Assembly: GCA_001839685.1 (NCBI GenBank)
Contig: MLAK01000272.1
Span: 1 to 64,000 of the forward strand
DNA length: 64,000 nucleotides
From: Tritrichomonas foetus
Lineage: Eukaryota; Parabasalia; Tritrichomonadida; Tritrichomonadidae
Reading direction: 5' to 3'
The notes under the pieces are model-generated. The model was not told the DNA's origin. It worked only from the letters and a program-made list of their open reading frames with translations, and ran no database searches. Positions 29,464-40,194 of this stretch are shown here, in pieces; the stretch's first letter is position 1; every line of letters begins with the position of its first letter. The position numbers were made by a program, and so were the translations under genes.

Positions 29464-30186
29464 ATGACAAAAGTCGCGCTTCTACCCAATCAAATCTTCG
29501 ATAATTCACCACCGCAAATAATTCTCTTACCACATCCAAGAACAGGAAAGCAATCGCCTTTTTTAATTCATAATGAGAAATTATTTGAAATATTTGATGC
29601 AGGACAGCTTCAGCAACGATCGTTTTTTGTCGGTAATCAATTAATCATGAACGGCCAAATAATTATAACTTCAGAAATTCATCCCATTATTGTTGTTTTT
29701 CCATTAATGAAAAAAAGAGGAAATGAATTCTTTTTATTGGAAAGATACTTTTTTGATACACCTTATATTCAAATTGCATCACTTGTACTTCCATGCTTGA
29801 AAAACTTCGGCGATTTTGAAGTTTTCTATAATCAAAGTTACTGGGGATTTGATGAAAAGAAGTTCGATGAATTTATTGATAGAAAATTTGGTCGATTATG
29901 CGAATACGTTCGTATCACAAGTGATTTGTCAGAAATGGTGATTCAGCAAAGAGCATTTGATATTTTGAGACATTATTTGCCAATTAAATACATGGATTTT
30001 TATCGAGATAAACTTTCAGAAAAGTTTCCAGATGCTTTTCCGAAAATCATTCTTAGATACTCCCCACCACCAAAAGTCGAACAAAAGCCAAAAGTAAAGA
30101 AAATAATTAAGAAAAGAATCCCAAAGTACCTTAGAAACAATACAGTCATTACTTCATTTTTTAAACCACAGAAAGTCAAAACCTAG
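29464..30186 (+). CDS. RNASEH2B: Ribonuclease H2 subunit B
   Basis: The 240-residue protein has an N-terminal beta-rich part (about 1-95). It begins with LLPNQIFDNSPPQIILLPHP and continues with PFLIHNEKLFEIFDAGQLQQ, as in RNase H2B, which forms the triple barrel with subunit C. The central motif FLLERYFFDTPYIQIASLVL matches the family's conserved YDPLF/LLP block. A winged-helix-like section follows, and the C-terminus carries a PIP-box-like motif (N226-TVITS-F232-F233, I229) for PCNA. The enzyme removes ribonucleotides and RNA:DNA hybrids. The B subunit is a non-catalytic scaffold. The first PIP residue is Asn instead of Gln. TCATT lies about 25 bases upstream. Confidence 0.8.
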   Translation: MTKVALLPNQIFDNSPPQIILLPHPRTGKQSPFLIHNEKLFEIFDAGQLQQRSFFVGNQLIMNGQIIITSEIHPIIVVFPLMKKRGNEFFLLERYFFDTPYIQIASLVLPCLKNFGDFEVFYNQSYWGFDEKKFDEFIDRKFGRLCEYVRITSDLSEMVIQQRAFDILRHYLPIKYMDFYRDKLSEKFPDAFPKIILRYSPPPKVEQKPKVKKIIKKRIPKYLRNNTVITSFFKPQKVKT

Positions 30187-30537
30187 TTTATTTTGATGTA
30201 TTTGGGTTTTTGTTTGAAGCGATGAATTAAGTAAACAGTCATATCACTCTTTTATATGTATATATTGATAAAACTGTTTGAGTTGTAATTCGAATAATGA
30301 ATCAATATTTCATAAAAAAGATGAAGAATCTCTAATCAAATTAGAAACACCAAATCTTTAAATTATGAGACATGAATAACAATTTAAATCTGCACATCTA
30401 CTTGATGATTCCTGTGAAGTTGGTTCTTTTGACACAGGTTTTTTTTATTGAACGCACTGAAGTAAATAAAAAATAATAATAATAATAATAAAAAAATGCA
30501 ATTCAGTTTTTTGGTTTTACTTACAAACATATATTTC
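30187..30537. other. Intergenic stretch between convergent genes
   Basis: AT-rich, with a short (AAT)n tract near 30474-30490. No gene was seen. Confidence 0.5.
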
Positions 30538-31221
30538 TTATGCATAAGTGTTGTATGATCTGGGTAAATATTTCGATCTCCCATAGAGAATGTCATATGG
30601 CGAATCATAGCTCGTATTCATGTTGAATCCTCTTAACACAGCCGGTGTTGTTCGAATATTTCTTGGGAAGCACTGCACCATTATATTCTTTGAAGCAAGA
30701 ATTGGATGCACCTTGCTGCAATTTAGACCATGAATACATTCATCTTGACATATTGCAGACGATAGTCTTTCAACTGGGACAAAAGCTGAGTGAATTACTC
30801 TTCCAGCATAGTATCTTCCCTCTAAAGCTTTGTGGGCAGCCATGGCAGCATCAACTTCTTGAAACCTAACATAGACGTTTCCCTGGAGGTGAGATGAGAG
30901 GTTTCCTGCAACAAACATATCTTCAACATTTCCAAATAATTTCAATTCAAGAAAAACATCAAGGAAAAAAGCATCAAATGCATCAAATTTTTTATCTTCA
31001 TCCAATTGAAGTTCTTCGTCTTTCAAAAAAGTGGCAAACATATCTGGATTTGGGTAAAGGTGATAAAATACGAGACAACGACTCATTGGTGCTGATAAAT
31101 GAAGTAAATGACATTTTTCTCCACGAGGACAGGAACCAGTTTTTTCGTAGCTGTAGCAAATCGACAAATCTTTTTCTCCTTGCTTTGTAAGAAGTTGGTG
31201 AGTTTCACTTTGAGCCGACAT
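30538..31221 (-). CDS. U2AF1: U2 auxiliary factor small subunit (U2AF35)
   Basis: The 227-residue protein has the full U2AF35 layout. A first CCCH zinc finger (C22, C31, C37, H41; Cx8Cx5Cx3H) is followed by a U2AF-homology RRM (about 48-150) with GNVYVRFQEVDAAMAAHKAL and an R136-Y-Y motif in the place of the usual RxF. A second CCCH finger (C158, C162, C168, H172) and a Tyr/Arg tail ending SYNTYA complete it. The protein recognises the AG at 3' splice sites together with U2AF65. The first spacing in the second finger is short (Cx3C), a deviation from the human pattern. The gene implies a working spliceosome even though no intron is evident in this window. Confidence 0.9.
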   Translation of the reverse strand: MSAQSETHQLLTKQGEKDLSICYSYEKTGSCPRGEKCHLLHLSAPMSRCLVFYHLYPNPDMFATFLKDEELQLDEDKKFDAFDAFFLDVFLELKLFGNVEDMFVAGNLSSHLQGNVYVRFQEVDAAMAAHKALEGRYYAGRVIHSAFVPVERLSSAICQDECIHGLNCSKVHPILASKNIMVQCFPRNIRTTPAVLRGFNMNTSYDSPYDILYGRSKYLPRSYNTYA

Positions 31222-31351
31222 TTTTTTTTATTTTCGACAGAAAGATTCGAGATTCATACAATGTAAAGTATTGAAATTTATCCAATTTTTATGAATATAT
31301 TCGGCCATATTTCCAAAAACCTTTTGACTTTTTCAAAGAAAATACGTGTTG

Positions 31352-34300
31352 ATGACGGAGAAAGTGGATCCATCGACACTTGAATTCCCTGATGAAATGC
31401 CCAAAATGGAAAAAGAGAACATCTTTTTCTGCAAATGGGTCGACAAACTTTCTATCAAACGACACAAAAATAAGCGATTATTAATTATCACCGATTGGGA
31501 ATTTTTCGTATTATATAAAAAAATGCTTCAAAAAGAACTGGTATTGTCTTACTCATTCAAATGGTACGATATTACTTCAATTGAAAATGATGAAGATCAT
31601 CCTCAAGAATTCACAATTTATTTTCATACAGACGAATATAAGAAAAAATACAAAGGAAAGAAACATAAAAAAGATGATAATAAAGAAAAAATTAGAACAG
31701 AATTTACATTTCAATATCCAAAAACTGAAAAGTTACTTCAAATGTTTTATAAATATTTGGTGTCTTTTCATTCACCAAGTGATTTACCTAAATTTAATTT
31801 TCCATCTACATTCAATTATCCAAAGCATGCAAAAGGAACAATTGTTGATTATCTCAGAATGAAGATGAGACTTCAAAATCACAGAATTTCAAATGGAACA
31901 CTTAAAACTATTTCTAAATGGCTTTCAACAGAACCAACAGAATTTGCATTTAATACAATTAAAGGAATTATAGACAACTTACCAACTTTCTTAGAATGCA
32001 TACATTTATGCCCATCAATCAACACATTAATTGTTCCTTTCAATGTTAGATTCAATAGTCTAAAATATATAATTGACTTCATGAAAATTAATACCACAAT
32101 TACTACAATTATTTTTAAAGATGCTCTTCCTTCAAACTTTTCTGATTTTACAGATGCCTTTCTTGATGCACCTAATCCGATTGTTCAAACTTTGTCATTC
32201 CAAGATGGTCAATTTTCATTGGAAAACGTGAATGATTTGTCAAAAATCATTCGAAATCGAGTTATTTGTTCACTTCACTTAAAAAGTTCACTTGGAGGCC
32301 TTGTTGTTAATCCATTTGTGTATAAATTTGATTCGAATCCAGGTTTTCAAAATATTAATACATTATCACTTGATAGGATTCCAAGTTTGAATATTCGAAT
32401 ATTATTAAAATATTTGACAAATGTGAAAATATTATCATTAATTCATTGCGATTTCGAAATTGCAGATTTCTTCGATATTTTAAACACAACTGAATATCAA
32501 TTACATACAGTTGACATTTCTGAGAATCGAAATAACAAACAAATTCTACACAATTTTAATTTTTCTAGACACTTGTCTGTAATTGTTGCAAAAGATATCA
32601 TGTGGGATGCTCAAAGCTTTACCTTGTTCTTTGAAAGTGCTTTGAAACATAGACCTATTTCAAATAGTATTGAAATATCAAATAATGAAATCAAATTAGA
32701 TTTATCATTTGCAAGATTACCACCATTTCGATGGGATACCTTCTTTAGAGCATTAAGAGGGCTATCTGGAAGCAATTTAGTTGGGCTCCGATGGAATAAT
32801 AATCCCGTTGAAGAATTATTCGTAAGTTTCTTAGAAAGTTGTGAAAATTTAAGGTCTTTGTCACTTTCTGGCTGTCTTAAACCTGATAATCGCAATCTCC
32901 CTAATCTATTGAATTACATTAATAATTCAAAAACTTTAGAAAATCTTTGCATTTCTGGAACTGAGCGTCAAATTTTAGGAAAACAAGTTTTGGCAGTAGT
33001 CGACATTTTATATGACAATCGATCGATAAAAACATTAGATATTAGTAATAACAAATGTGGTGACAAACTTCTTGAAAAGCTGGCGGATGCTTTAATGAAA
33101 AATAGGGTTGTTGAAGAAATTTCGATTCATGGGAATAACATTTCTAAGATCCAACTTTATGAAGACCTTTTTAATGAATTAGAAAGGAGAGGAACTCCTT
33201 TATATACCGAATTTCCGCAAAAAGAAGCAACAAGCATGCTTCAATATGGTGAAACAACTGAAGAAGATGTGAATAAAATGAAAAAATCTTATCAAAAAAT
33301 GGTCGCTGGCAATTCTGAAATTGAAATTCCAGAAAGATGTTTGAAACGAAATGATAAGAAGAAATTGAATAATGTGATGAAGATTTATAAAGATAATGTG
33401 GATGTAGAAGTGGAGTCATCATCATCATCATTACCACCACCAATTACAAAAGTGTCCAATCCTCTGGTTGATTCTTCATCTTCATCAGAAGGGGAGATAA
33501 TTTTGCCGAAAATTCATGCTTCTATGGGAAAAAGAAATGACGAAAGGAAAGAATCTGAAAGCAAAAGTGAGAAAAAAGATGAAACAGTCACAAAAGACAA
33601 AAAAGGAAAGAAGAATAAAAACGGTAATAATATACATGATAAAGAACCAGAACCTGAAAAAATTTCCAAAAAGAAGCTTCATAAAAGAAAGAAAGAGCCA
33701 GAGCCAGAACCAGAACCAGAGCCTGAACCAGAGCCTGAACCAGAACCAGAACCTGAACCTGAAAAAATCTCCAAAAAGAAGCTTCATAAAAGAAAGAAAG
33801 AGCCAGAGCCAGAACCAGAACCAGAGCCTGAACCAGAGCCTGAACCAGANNNNNNNNNNNNNNNNNNNNNNNNNNNNNNNNNNNNNNNNNNNNNNNNNNN
33901 NNNNNNNNNNNNNNNNNNNNNNNNNNNNNNNNNNNNNNNNNNNNNNNNNNNNNNNNNNNNNNNNNNNNNNNNNNNNNNCCAGAACCAGAACCAGAACCTG
34001 AAAAAATCTCCAAAAAGAAGCTTCATAAAAGAAAGAAAGAACCAGAACCAGAGCCAGAACCAGAACCAGAACCTGAAAAAATCTCCAAAAAGAAGCTTCA
34101 TAAAAGAAAGAAAGAGCCAGAACCAGAACCTGTAAAAATTTCCAAAAAGAAGCTTCATAAAAGAAAGAAAGAACCAGAACTAGAACCTGAGCCTGAACCA
34201 GAACCTGAAAAAATATCCAGAAAGAAATATCATAAAGGAAAGAATGAATCAGAGCCAGAAATTGAACAAAGTGAGAATTCTGAAATGAATATTTCTAGAA

Positions 34301-34614
34301 AGAGACAGAATCATAAACGAAAAAATGAACCAGAACTAGAGTCATCTGAAGAAATGCCATCTATCAAAAAGCACAAACATAATCGAAAAGCTAGTCCTGA
34401 TTCCAATTCTGATGATTGGCCTGAATCAGATGATGATTCCCAGCGAAAACCACATCACAAAAAGAAATCCAAATTCAGTGACTATGACAATGATTTCTCT
34501 CCAGAACCAGGACCACCAAAGAAATCACGCCACCGAAGACAAGTTCCTGATGATGAACATGATGAAGAGCTTGCGGCTGAATCTGGCCATCGCCGCAAGA
34601 AGCGACGTGCATGA
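31352..34614 (+). CDS. PH-like plus leucine-rich-repeat protein with EP-rich tail, CARMIL-like; interrupted by an assembly gap
   Basis: An N-terminal PH-like domain (about 20-135: RLLIITDWEFFVLYKKMLQK) is followed by a long LRR array (about 170-600) of the ribonuclease-inhibitor/CARMIL type (for example IKTLDISNNKCGDKLLEKLA). Trichomonads have many such proteins, often tied to the actin cytoskeleton. The tail is a repeat of EPEP runs alternating with EKISKKKLHKRKK. A run of 129 N at 33850-33978 lies in the repeat. Downstream the same repeat continues in another frame and the ORF ends at 34614 (HRRKKRRA), so I join both parts. The frame change means the N count is not the true gap length. The first ATG is at 31352; the frame upstream has GTG. 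Total length is about 1090 residues, depending on the gap. Confidence 0.75.
33650..34212. repeat. Coding minisatellite (EP run plus EKISKKKLHKRKK)
   Basis: Units made of (GAACCA/GAGCCT)n followed by a block encoding EKISKKKLHKRKK repeat at least five times, with varying EP length. An N gap (33850-33978) falls inside and probably hides more units. Confidence 0.9.
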
Positions 34615-34758
34615 TGACTTTCAATACAAATTATATTATGTTATTTATAAATGTTTTCTAGACGAAATTTACTCTTCAATTTTTTATTATTATTATTCTT
34701 TTCTTTTATTCATAACAAACAACAACAATAATTCGCTTTAACTAATTTTTCAAAAAAA

Positions 34759-35556
34759 TTAGAAAAATACCAAATCTTCATCAAAAAGAGGTGGTAAATC
34801 TTTATCCATTTCAGAATCTGTGGATGAGTCAATTTCTCTTTTCATTTTTTCCGCTTTCTTGTTTTCAAGTGCCATTTTCAAATCATTTCTCATTTTTTGG
34901 ACTTGATTTCGTCCCCATTTTGAAACCCATGAGTTAAATGCTTTTCTTTTCATTCGTGATTTTGTTAACGATTGGAAATATTTCATTCGATCATTTAAAA
35001 AATCACTTCCTCCACGAAGTGATGCTGGAGATTGAATGGCAATGTTTTCACGCACTTCAACTTGGGATGACGATGGCTTGAAAGGCTCAGGAACAAGTGA
35101 AGAGTTTTTATATTTCCTTATTTTTACCATATACGAATTTCTATTCAAATCATCATAAATTTGTTGTGGAGATTTCGCCTTTCGTTTAGTTTTTAAAGTA
35201 CCTCGAGTATTTTTATGGAATTTTGATTTACTTTTGGCGTTTATTGGTGAATTATTTATCGCTCTGAGGAGGGCTTCTGATTTTTTAAGATTTTCGTCAC
35301 TCATATTTTTATTTTTTGATCTAGGTGAACTTTCATTTGTGGCAGTTGTAATATTTGATTTGGTAGCGTAAGAATATTGATAAGGACTTGATGGCTTTTG
35401 TTTTCTTATCTTTTTCTTTAGATTTTTCTTTATCCCAATTTTATCGATCATAGATTGCGAATTTTTTTGTTTATATAATCGTTTTGTTATCTTTTCTAAA
35501 TCATCTTTCTTTTCAAGAAGGTCTTTGATTGCTGTGATGTGCCGCTTTGATTCCAT
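34759..35556 (-). CDS. Basic, largely disordered protein, unknown function
   Basis: I place the start at the ATG at 35556 (MESKRHITAIKDLLEKKDDL); two codons upstream the frame has GTG. The 265-residue protein is Lys-rich with a helical start, and Ser/Lys-rich middle. One ordered-looking block sits at about 200-235 (FQSLTKSRMKRKAFNSWVSK, then WGRNQVQKMRNDLKMALE), recalling the Trp-containing helices of SFI1-like centrin-binding repeats. The C-terminus is acidic with Phe (PPLFDEDLVFF). No family is assigned. It is convergent with the LRR gene. Confidence 0.65.
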   Translation of the reverse strand: MESKRHITAIKDLLEKKDDLEKITKRLYKQKNSQSMIDKIGIKKNLKKKIRKQKPSSPYQYSYATKSNITTATNESSPRSKNKNMSDENLKKSEALLRAINNSPINAKSKSKFHKNTRGTLKTKRKAKSPQQIYDDLNRNSYMVKIRKYKNSSLVPEPFKPSSSQVEVRENIAIQSPASLRGGSDFLNDRMKYFQSLTKSRMKRKAFNSWVSKWGRNQVQKMRNDLKMALENKKAEKMKREIDSSTDSEMDKDLPPLFDEDLVFF

Positions 35557-35857
35557 TTTCACATAATTGTACGTTAAGGAAACTTTTTCTATAATTCATT
35601 CTGAAAAAGTGGATATCATAAACGGCCTCGAAATGATTCCTTTCACACATCTAACATCAATTGAAATAGGAAACTCACCCAAAAGTAAGTGAATTGCCTT
35701 TAATAGACAACTAAATGGGCGATGCTAAAATTGATAAGATGAATGAGCGAATGTGAAAATAACATCTGATGTAGACATATATTTCATTTCACTTGTCATT
35801 CTACTGGTTAAATATTGTTTTGTTAACCAACGAATCCTAATAGTTATTATATAATCG

Positions 35858-36847
35858 ATGAATCATAATCCAATACATCAGTTCGAAAAAGACAGAGATT
35901 TGTTTCACAAAAACATGATAAAAAGGATTTCCGATAACAAAACTCTTTCAGAAGCTTTCAGAGAAATTTTCAATATTTTATTTAATTACTTCGATCAGAA
36001 TCAAATTAACGAAGCTCTTCAAGCATTTCACATACTCATAGATCCGGTTCATCTTTTCGGCTTTGTTTCATCCAAGCAAGATAAGGATTTATTTTTGACT
36101 ACAGAAAATCCATTTCCGCCTTTTGATCTTTTTGTAATTTGTGCACTTTTGTCATTAGAAGGAAGTGAAGTTGATGTTCAAAATCGATTCTATTGTTTAT
36201 TTGAATTCCACCGAAATTTATTACAAATTCTGAAAAGTGGAAAGTATGAAACCGTTTGGCTGAATGACTTATTTGAACCACAACAAAAAAGTGTCGATGA
36301 AGCAATATCGATTGAAAATAGTAGAGTTATTTATTTGTCAGAACTTTTGGTGATTTTGTATCATTCAATGCCGCCTAACCAGTTAACTCCCAACTTTATT
36401 GATTCTTTTTTCATTCGTGGAGATGAAATTGAAACAAATGATGAGTTTTGCTCAGTAATTGGTCGAATCCTCCTTTCTAATGGTGAAGTTGATAAAGCCG
36501 AAGAATTTTTTGATAAGGTGAATGATGATGTTTTTCGAAAAATGAATGATGCTTTTAAAAAGTTCTATCAATGTAACTATGCTGAAGCTGAGAAATGCTT
36601 CAAAGAAATTAATGATCCAATCGCAAATGTCAATCGTGCAGCAGCCCTGGTCTTTCTAGGGAAAATTGAAGACGCAAAAAATATTTTGAAAAAAGCAATC
36701 GAGCAAGAAAAATCGCTCAGGTTGATAAAATCAGTAAATGAAAATTTGGCGTTCTTGAAGGAACTAACAGGCGAACCATCAGCGGTTGAAAGTGATTCAA
36801 ATTATAATTTTCCGATTAATTCTCTTTCTGTTCGAATTCCTCATTAA
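35858..36847 (+). CDS. TPR-like protein, possibly TRAPPC12
   Basis: The 329-residue protein is alpha-helical with several tetratricopeptide-like pairs: GRILLSNGEVDKAEEFFDKV, FYQCNYAEAEKCFKEINDP, NRAAALVFLGKIEDAKNILK. The last two thirds and the end (NENLAFLKELT followed by FPINSLSVRIPH) resemble the C-terminal TPR part of TRAPPC12, a subunit of the TRAPPIII tethering complex. That match comes from general resemblance. Other TPR proteins remain possible. It starts at an ATG with no strong initiator nearby. Confidence 0.55.
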   Translation: MNHNPIHQFEKDRDLFHKNMIKRISDNKTLSEAFREIFNILFNYFDQNQINEALQAFHILIDPVHLFGFVSSKQDKDLFLTTENPFPPFDLFVICALLSLEGSEVDVQNRFYCLFEFHRNLLQILKSGKYETVWLNDLFEPQQKSVDEAISIENSRVIYLSELLVILYHSMPPNQLTPNFIDSFFIRGDEIETNDEFCSVIGRILLSNGEVDKAEEFFDKVNDDVFRKMNDAFKKFYQCNYAEAEKCFKEINDPIANVNRAAALVFLGKIEDAKNILKKAIEQEKSLRLIKSVNENLAFLKELTGEPSAVESDSNYNFPINSLSVRIPH

Positions 36848-37320
36848 TTCGTTTCAATGGCATATTCAGTCTATGTTTTGTAAAAATTTCTTTTTTCTCG
36901 ATAATATTTTCAATTTATATCTCACTAAATAATTGATTGTAAATGGATTTATAATTATATGCAATATATGTATTCATTTTGTTTTCAAAAAAATATTCAC
37001 TTCCTGATGGATATGCCAAATGTGATATCTTCGAAGAAAAAACTTTGAGAAGAGGAAGTTGTAGAAGGCTATAATGTGTAGAGTGATTATTCGATTCATG
37101 AAATCGCAGAAATTTATTTGATGATGGCTGTTTTCGCCGATCAGAAAAGCTCTCACAATTATTTCAAAGCATATAAATAGTCACCTTTCAAATATGAATT
37201 TTTTGAGAAAAAATTACGTATTTTTTGAATGCAGAAACGATTATTTTTAACGTACTTTCATTAATCTCAAATAGAAAAAGTAGGTGAGATTCTTTTCAAT
37301 TTTTGTTTGAATCCATCAGA
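36848..37320. other. Intergenic stretch
   Basis: AT-rich. A 60-codon minus-strand frame (36974-37156) has no support. No gene was seen. Confidence 0.45.
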
Positions 37321-38259
37321 ATGAATAGTCGCCTGCTTCCATTTTTAAGCAACAATTCAAGCAAAAACACAACGAGAGGGAATCAAATAAACCGTATGAA
37401 GTCTCCTCCTCAAGGAAATCGTGCCATAGCCAATAATCCAAACCGTCCATCTTGTTTAGCAAACCATTCACGTGTAAATCCACGAAGAAACGATTCACTT
37501 AAAAAGTCACAATCAGATCAAACGCCACAGTTCAATCAAATAAACAAAGCACACACAAGAAATAATATTACCGAAAATTCACCAATAAAGGCCAATTCTT
37601 CAAAAAGTGCCATCACAAAAGGAAATATTCCAAACAGTAACATTCAAAGAAGCAACATTAGAAATAATCCAAATATTAAAAACAATACAAATATTAAAAA
37701 TAATGCAACTATTAAAAGGCCACAGAAAAAGCAAAATGAATGGAATGAAACAACAATTGCTGTAAAGAAACAAGCAGATGGTGGATGCTTGGAAGCAATG
37801 TTTGTATTTGCAAAAATATTATTTAATGGAAGAGGTGTTGTTACAGACAGAACAGGTGCTCGAAAATACTTCCAAATGGCTGCCGATGGTGGTCATTGTG
37901 GTGCACAGCTTCAATATGCTGATATTTTATTGAATGGATGGGGAATGCCGAAAGATCCCGCATCTGCTGTAAAATACCTCAATAAAGCAGCTGACAGCGG
38001 AAGCAGTGACGCTTTGTGCATGCTTGGAAGATGCTACAATCAAGGGCAAGGCGTAAAACAAAATAAAGAAGAAGCAGAAAAAGCCTGGAGAAGAGGTTCT
38101 GATCTTGGACATGGTGGGTGCCAGTTTGAACTTGCACAGATGTTGGAATTCAAAGGTCCAGAGTTCAAGGATGAAGCGTTGTCTTTTTATCAAAAAGCAT
38201 CAAACCAAGGATTTCCATCTGCAAGTATGAATTTCCTTCGGCTTCTCAACAAAAAGTAA
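37321..38259 (+). CDS. Sel1-like repeat protein
   Basis: I place the start at the ATG at 37321 (MNSRLLPFLSNNSS); the frame upstream has only TTG. The first about 140 residues are Asn/Ser-rich and disordered, with a short IKNN repeat. The rest holds four Sel1-like helical repeats: AVKKQADGGCLEAMFVFAKI, ARKYFQMAADGGHCGAQLQY, AVKYLNKAADSGSSDALCML, and AEKAWRRGSDLGHGGCQFEL. Sel1 repeats are protein-binding scaffolds, for example in ER quality control (Hrd3) or chitin-synthase regulation (Chs4). Here the partner cannot be told. No signal peptide or membrane segment was seen. Confidence 0.8.
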   Translation: MNSRLLPFLSNNSSKNTTRGNQINRMKSPPQGNRAIANNPNRPSCLANHSRVNPRRNDSLKKSQSDQTPQFNQINKAHTRNNITENSPIKANSSKSAITKGNIPNSNIQRSNIRNNPNIKNNTNIKNNATIKRPQKKQNEWNETTIAVKKQADGGCLEAMFVFAKILFNGRGVVTDRTGARKYFQMAADGGHCGAQLQYADILLNGWGMPKDPASAVKYLNKAADSGSSDALCMLGRCYNQGQGVKQNKEEAEKAWRRGSDLGHGGCQFELAQMLEFKGPEFKDEALSFYQKASNQGFPSASMNFLRLLNKK

Positions 38260-38511
38260 TTTTGTTTTATTTGATTTTTGTAAATATTCATGATATTCCA
38301 ACATTTTATCTATTCTAGAGTTATATTTTAATTTTTTTTTTTATGAAACTATTTAATCGGAAATTGCGAATGCATTCCCCAACTTATTACGAATTATATT
38401 CGAATCAAAAGTCAAATCATTTTTAGATTTAAAGATAAAAACAACTACAATTTCCCATTGAAATATTTTATTCTAATACATTACTAATAATAAAAATAAA
38501 TATAACAAACA

Positions 38512-40194
38512 TCATACTTCCTCAATTGTTGACTTTGCTTCGGATTCTGATTCCGATTTTGATTTTGATGTGGATGAAGATTCTGATAATGAAGAAGAAG
38601 ATGCTTCACTTGGTGAATCATTTTTTTCAACTACTTCTGAACTATTGGCTGTACTTGAGCTAATCGTTAATCGTTGCGTTTCTTTAAGTTTCTCTGTATT
38701 TGTTTCTTCAGGGTCATCAATTTTAGTTTTATCGGTATCATTTAACACACCAGAACCACTTGGCTTAGATTTGAACAAAAATCTCAATTTCACAAACGCA
38801 ATCACCATTACAACCAAAAATGACCAAATGTTATTACATACATAGGCATACATAAGTCTTTCAGGATTCTTTTTATCTGTAAAGTAAAGAATCGAACTAA
38901 ATACAGGTAAAGGAATCAAATAAGTGAAAACACTAGTTAAAACTGAAATAACAACCATTTTCATTGCTTGCAAACATGCAGTAATTGTGTAAGCGCCTTG
39001 ATTCAAGAAACACGTGAAATATCCAATTCTTAACATTTTCACACTAGCTTTTAGATATTCTGGATCATTTCCCCAAATTCCACTGATATGTTTAGTAAAA
39101 ACTTGAATAACAATACAACATAAAACTGACCAACATGATCCAAGCAAAAGAGCATAAAGACCAAGACGTAAAAGGCGATTCAAGCGATTACATCCATAAG
39201 CGAAAGAAGCAGCAGGCAAGAAGCCTTGATTTAATGCATTACATACACAAATAGTGAATGCATACAATCTATCATTGACATTCCATGCTGCCATATAAAC
39301 TTCATATTTACCGATAGCTGCACCGCTTTGAGCGACATATTTTGCAAGAAGTAAAACGGGAATTGATGCAGCCAAATTGGAGATCAATTGGGAGAGAGAT
39401 ACTCTCATAGCTGAAAATGAGTGTCTATCAAATTTTCTGAAATACATATGGAATTTAGGTTTGACATTGAATTTTCCACAAAACACTCGAATGTAGATGA
39501 AAAGTGCTGGTAATAAATTAGCTAAAACTGTTGCAGTTGAAGCTCCCCACATTCCAGTTTTAAGGCCTACAAGGAAGAGTGGATCGAAAACAGCCATATT
39601 TAAAATCGCCGAAGTGATTTGGCAGATCCCAAAGAGTAAAGAATGTCCCATCGCTTGAAGGAGTCCACAAAGCGATAAATATGAAAAATTGACAAAAGAG
39701 CAACATAGTTGTGGAAGAAGGTATTCAAACCCCATTCGTTCAATTTCATCATTGGCACCATACCATACCATCAGCGGTTTTGAAAGCGGCAAGAGAATGG
39801 CCGGCACTAAAATTCCAACAATAAAACAAAATCTATGTAAGTCAACAACAACTTGTGGAGCGTGTTCTTCAATGCCTCGCCCAAATAAAAAGGAAATCCT
39901 TGCAGACATGCAAACATTGAAATATTGGGCAAAAGCGGTATTGATGAAATCGACAACAACGATAATTGACATAACCGTCATTCCTTTTTCTCCAATTGTT
40001 CTTGAAATCCAGAATGAGTTCATAAGGCCATATAAGCTCTGAATAACCTGTGAAAGAAGCGGGCCAATTGTTAATCGACAAATTGTTTGAAAAGGCGGGT
40101 ATCCGCCGAGTCTCATATGTTCTTCGTCAATTTGCTGGTCTTTCCCGTCGGCGCGGGGCAAACTATCGGATGATTCGTAGGGCTCCTCATACAT
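38512..40194 (-). CDS. MATE-family efflux transporter
   Basis: The 560-residue protein has an N-terminal polar segment and about 12 hydrophobic helices between residues 40 and 460. Family features include the N-half GPLLSQVIQSLYGLMNSFWI, and a second half opening with LSQLISNLAASIPVLLLAKY and a loop with YMAAWNVNDRLYAFTICVCN. MATE proteins export organic cations and drugs in exchange for Na+ or H+. The last about 90 residues are Ser/Glu-rich and cytosolic. The ATG at 40194 has TCACA about 15 bases before it. It is the only clear multi-drug exporter in the window. Confidence 0.88.
   Translation of the reverse strand: MYEEPYESSDSLPRADGKDQQIDEEHMRLGGYPPFQTICRLTIGPLLSQVIQSLYGLMNSFWISRTIGEKGMTVMSIIVVVDFINTAFAQYFNVCMSARISFLFGRGIEEHAPQVVVDLHRFCFIVGILVPAILLPLSKPLMVWYGANDEIERMGFEYLLPQLCCSFVNFSYLSLCGLLQAMGHSLLFGICQITSAILNMAVFDPLFLVGLKTGMWGASTATVLANLLPALFIYIRVFCGKFNVKPKFHMYFRKFDRHSFSAMRVSLSQLISNLAASIPVLLLAKYVAQSGAAIGKYEVYMAAWNVNDRLYAFTICVCNALNQGFLPAASFAYGCNRLNRLLRLGLYALLLGSCWSVLCCIVIQVFTKHISGIWGNDPEYLKASVKMLRIGYFTCFLNQGAYTITACLQAMKMVVISVLTSVFTYLIPLPVFSSILYFTDKKNPERLMYAYVCNNIWSFLVVMVIAFVKLRFLFKSKPSGSGVLNDTDKTKIDDPEETNTEKLKETQRLTISSSTANSSEVVEKNDSPSEASSSSLSESSSTSKSKSESESEAKSTIEEV

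Noticed and set aside
33171..34158. Several long frames on the minus strand and other plus-strand frames across the EP repeat
   Set aside because: They are shadows of the repetitive coding sequence and include the N run.
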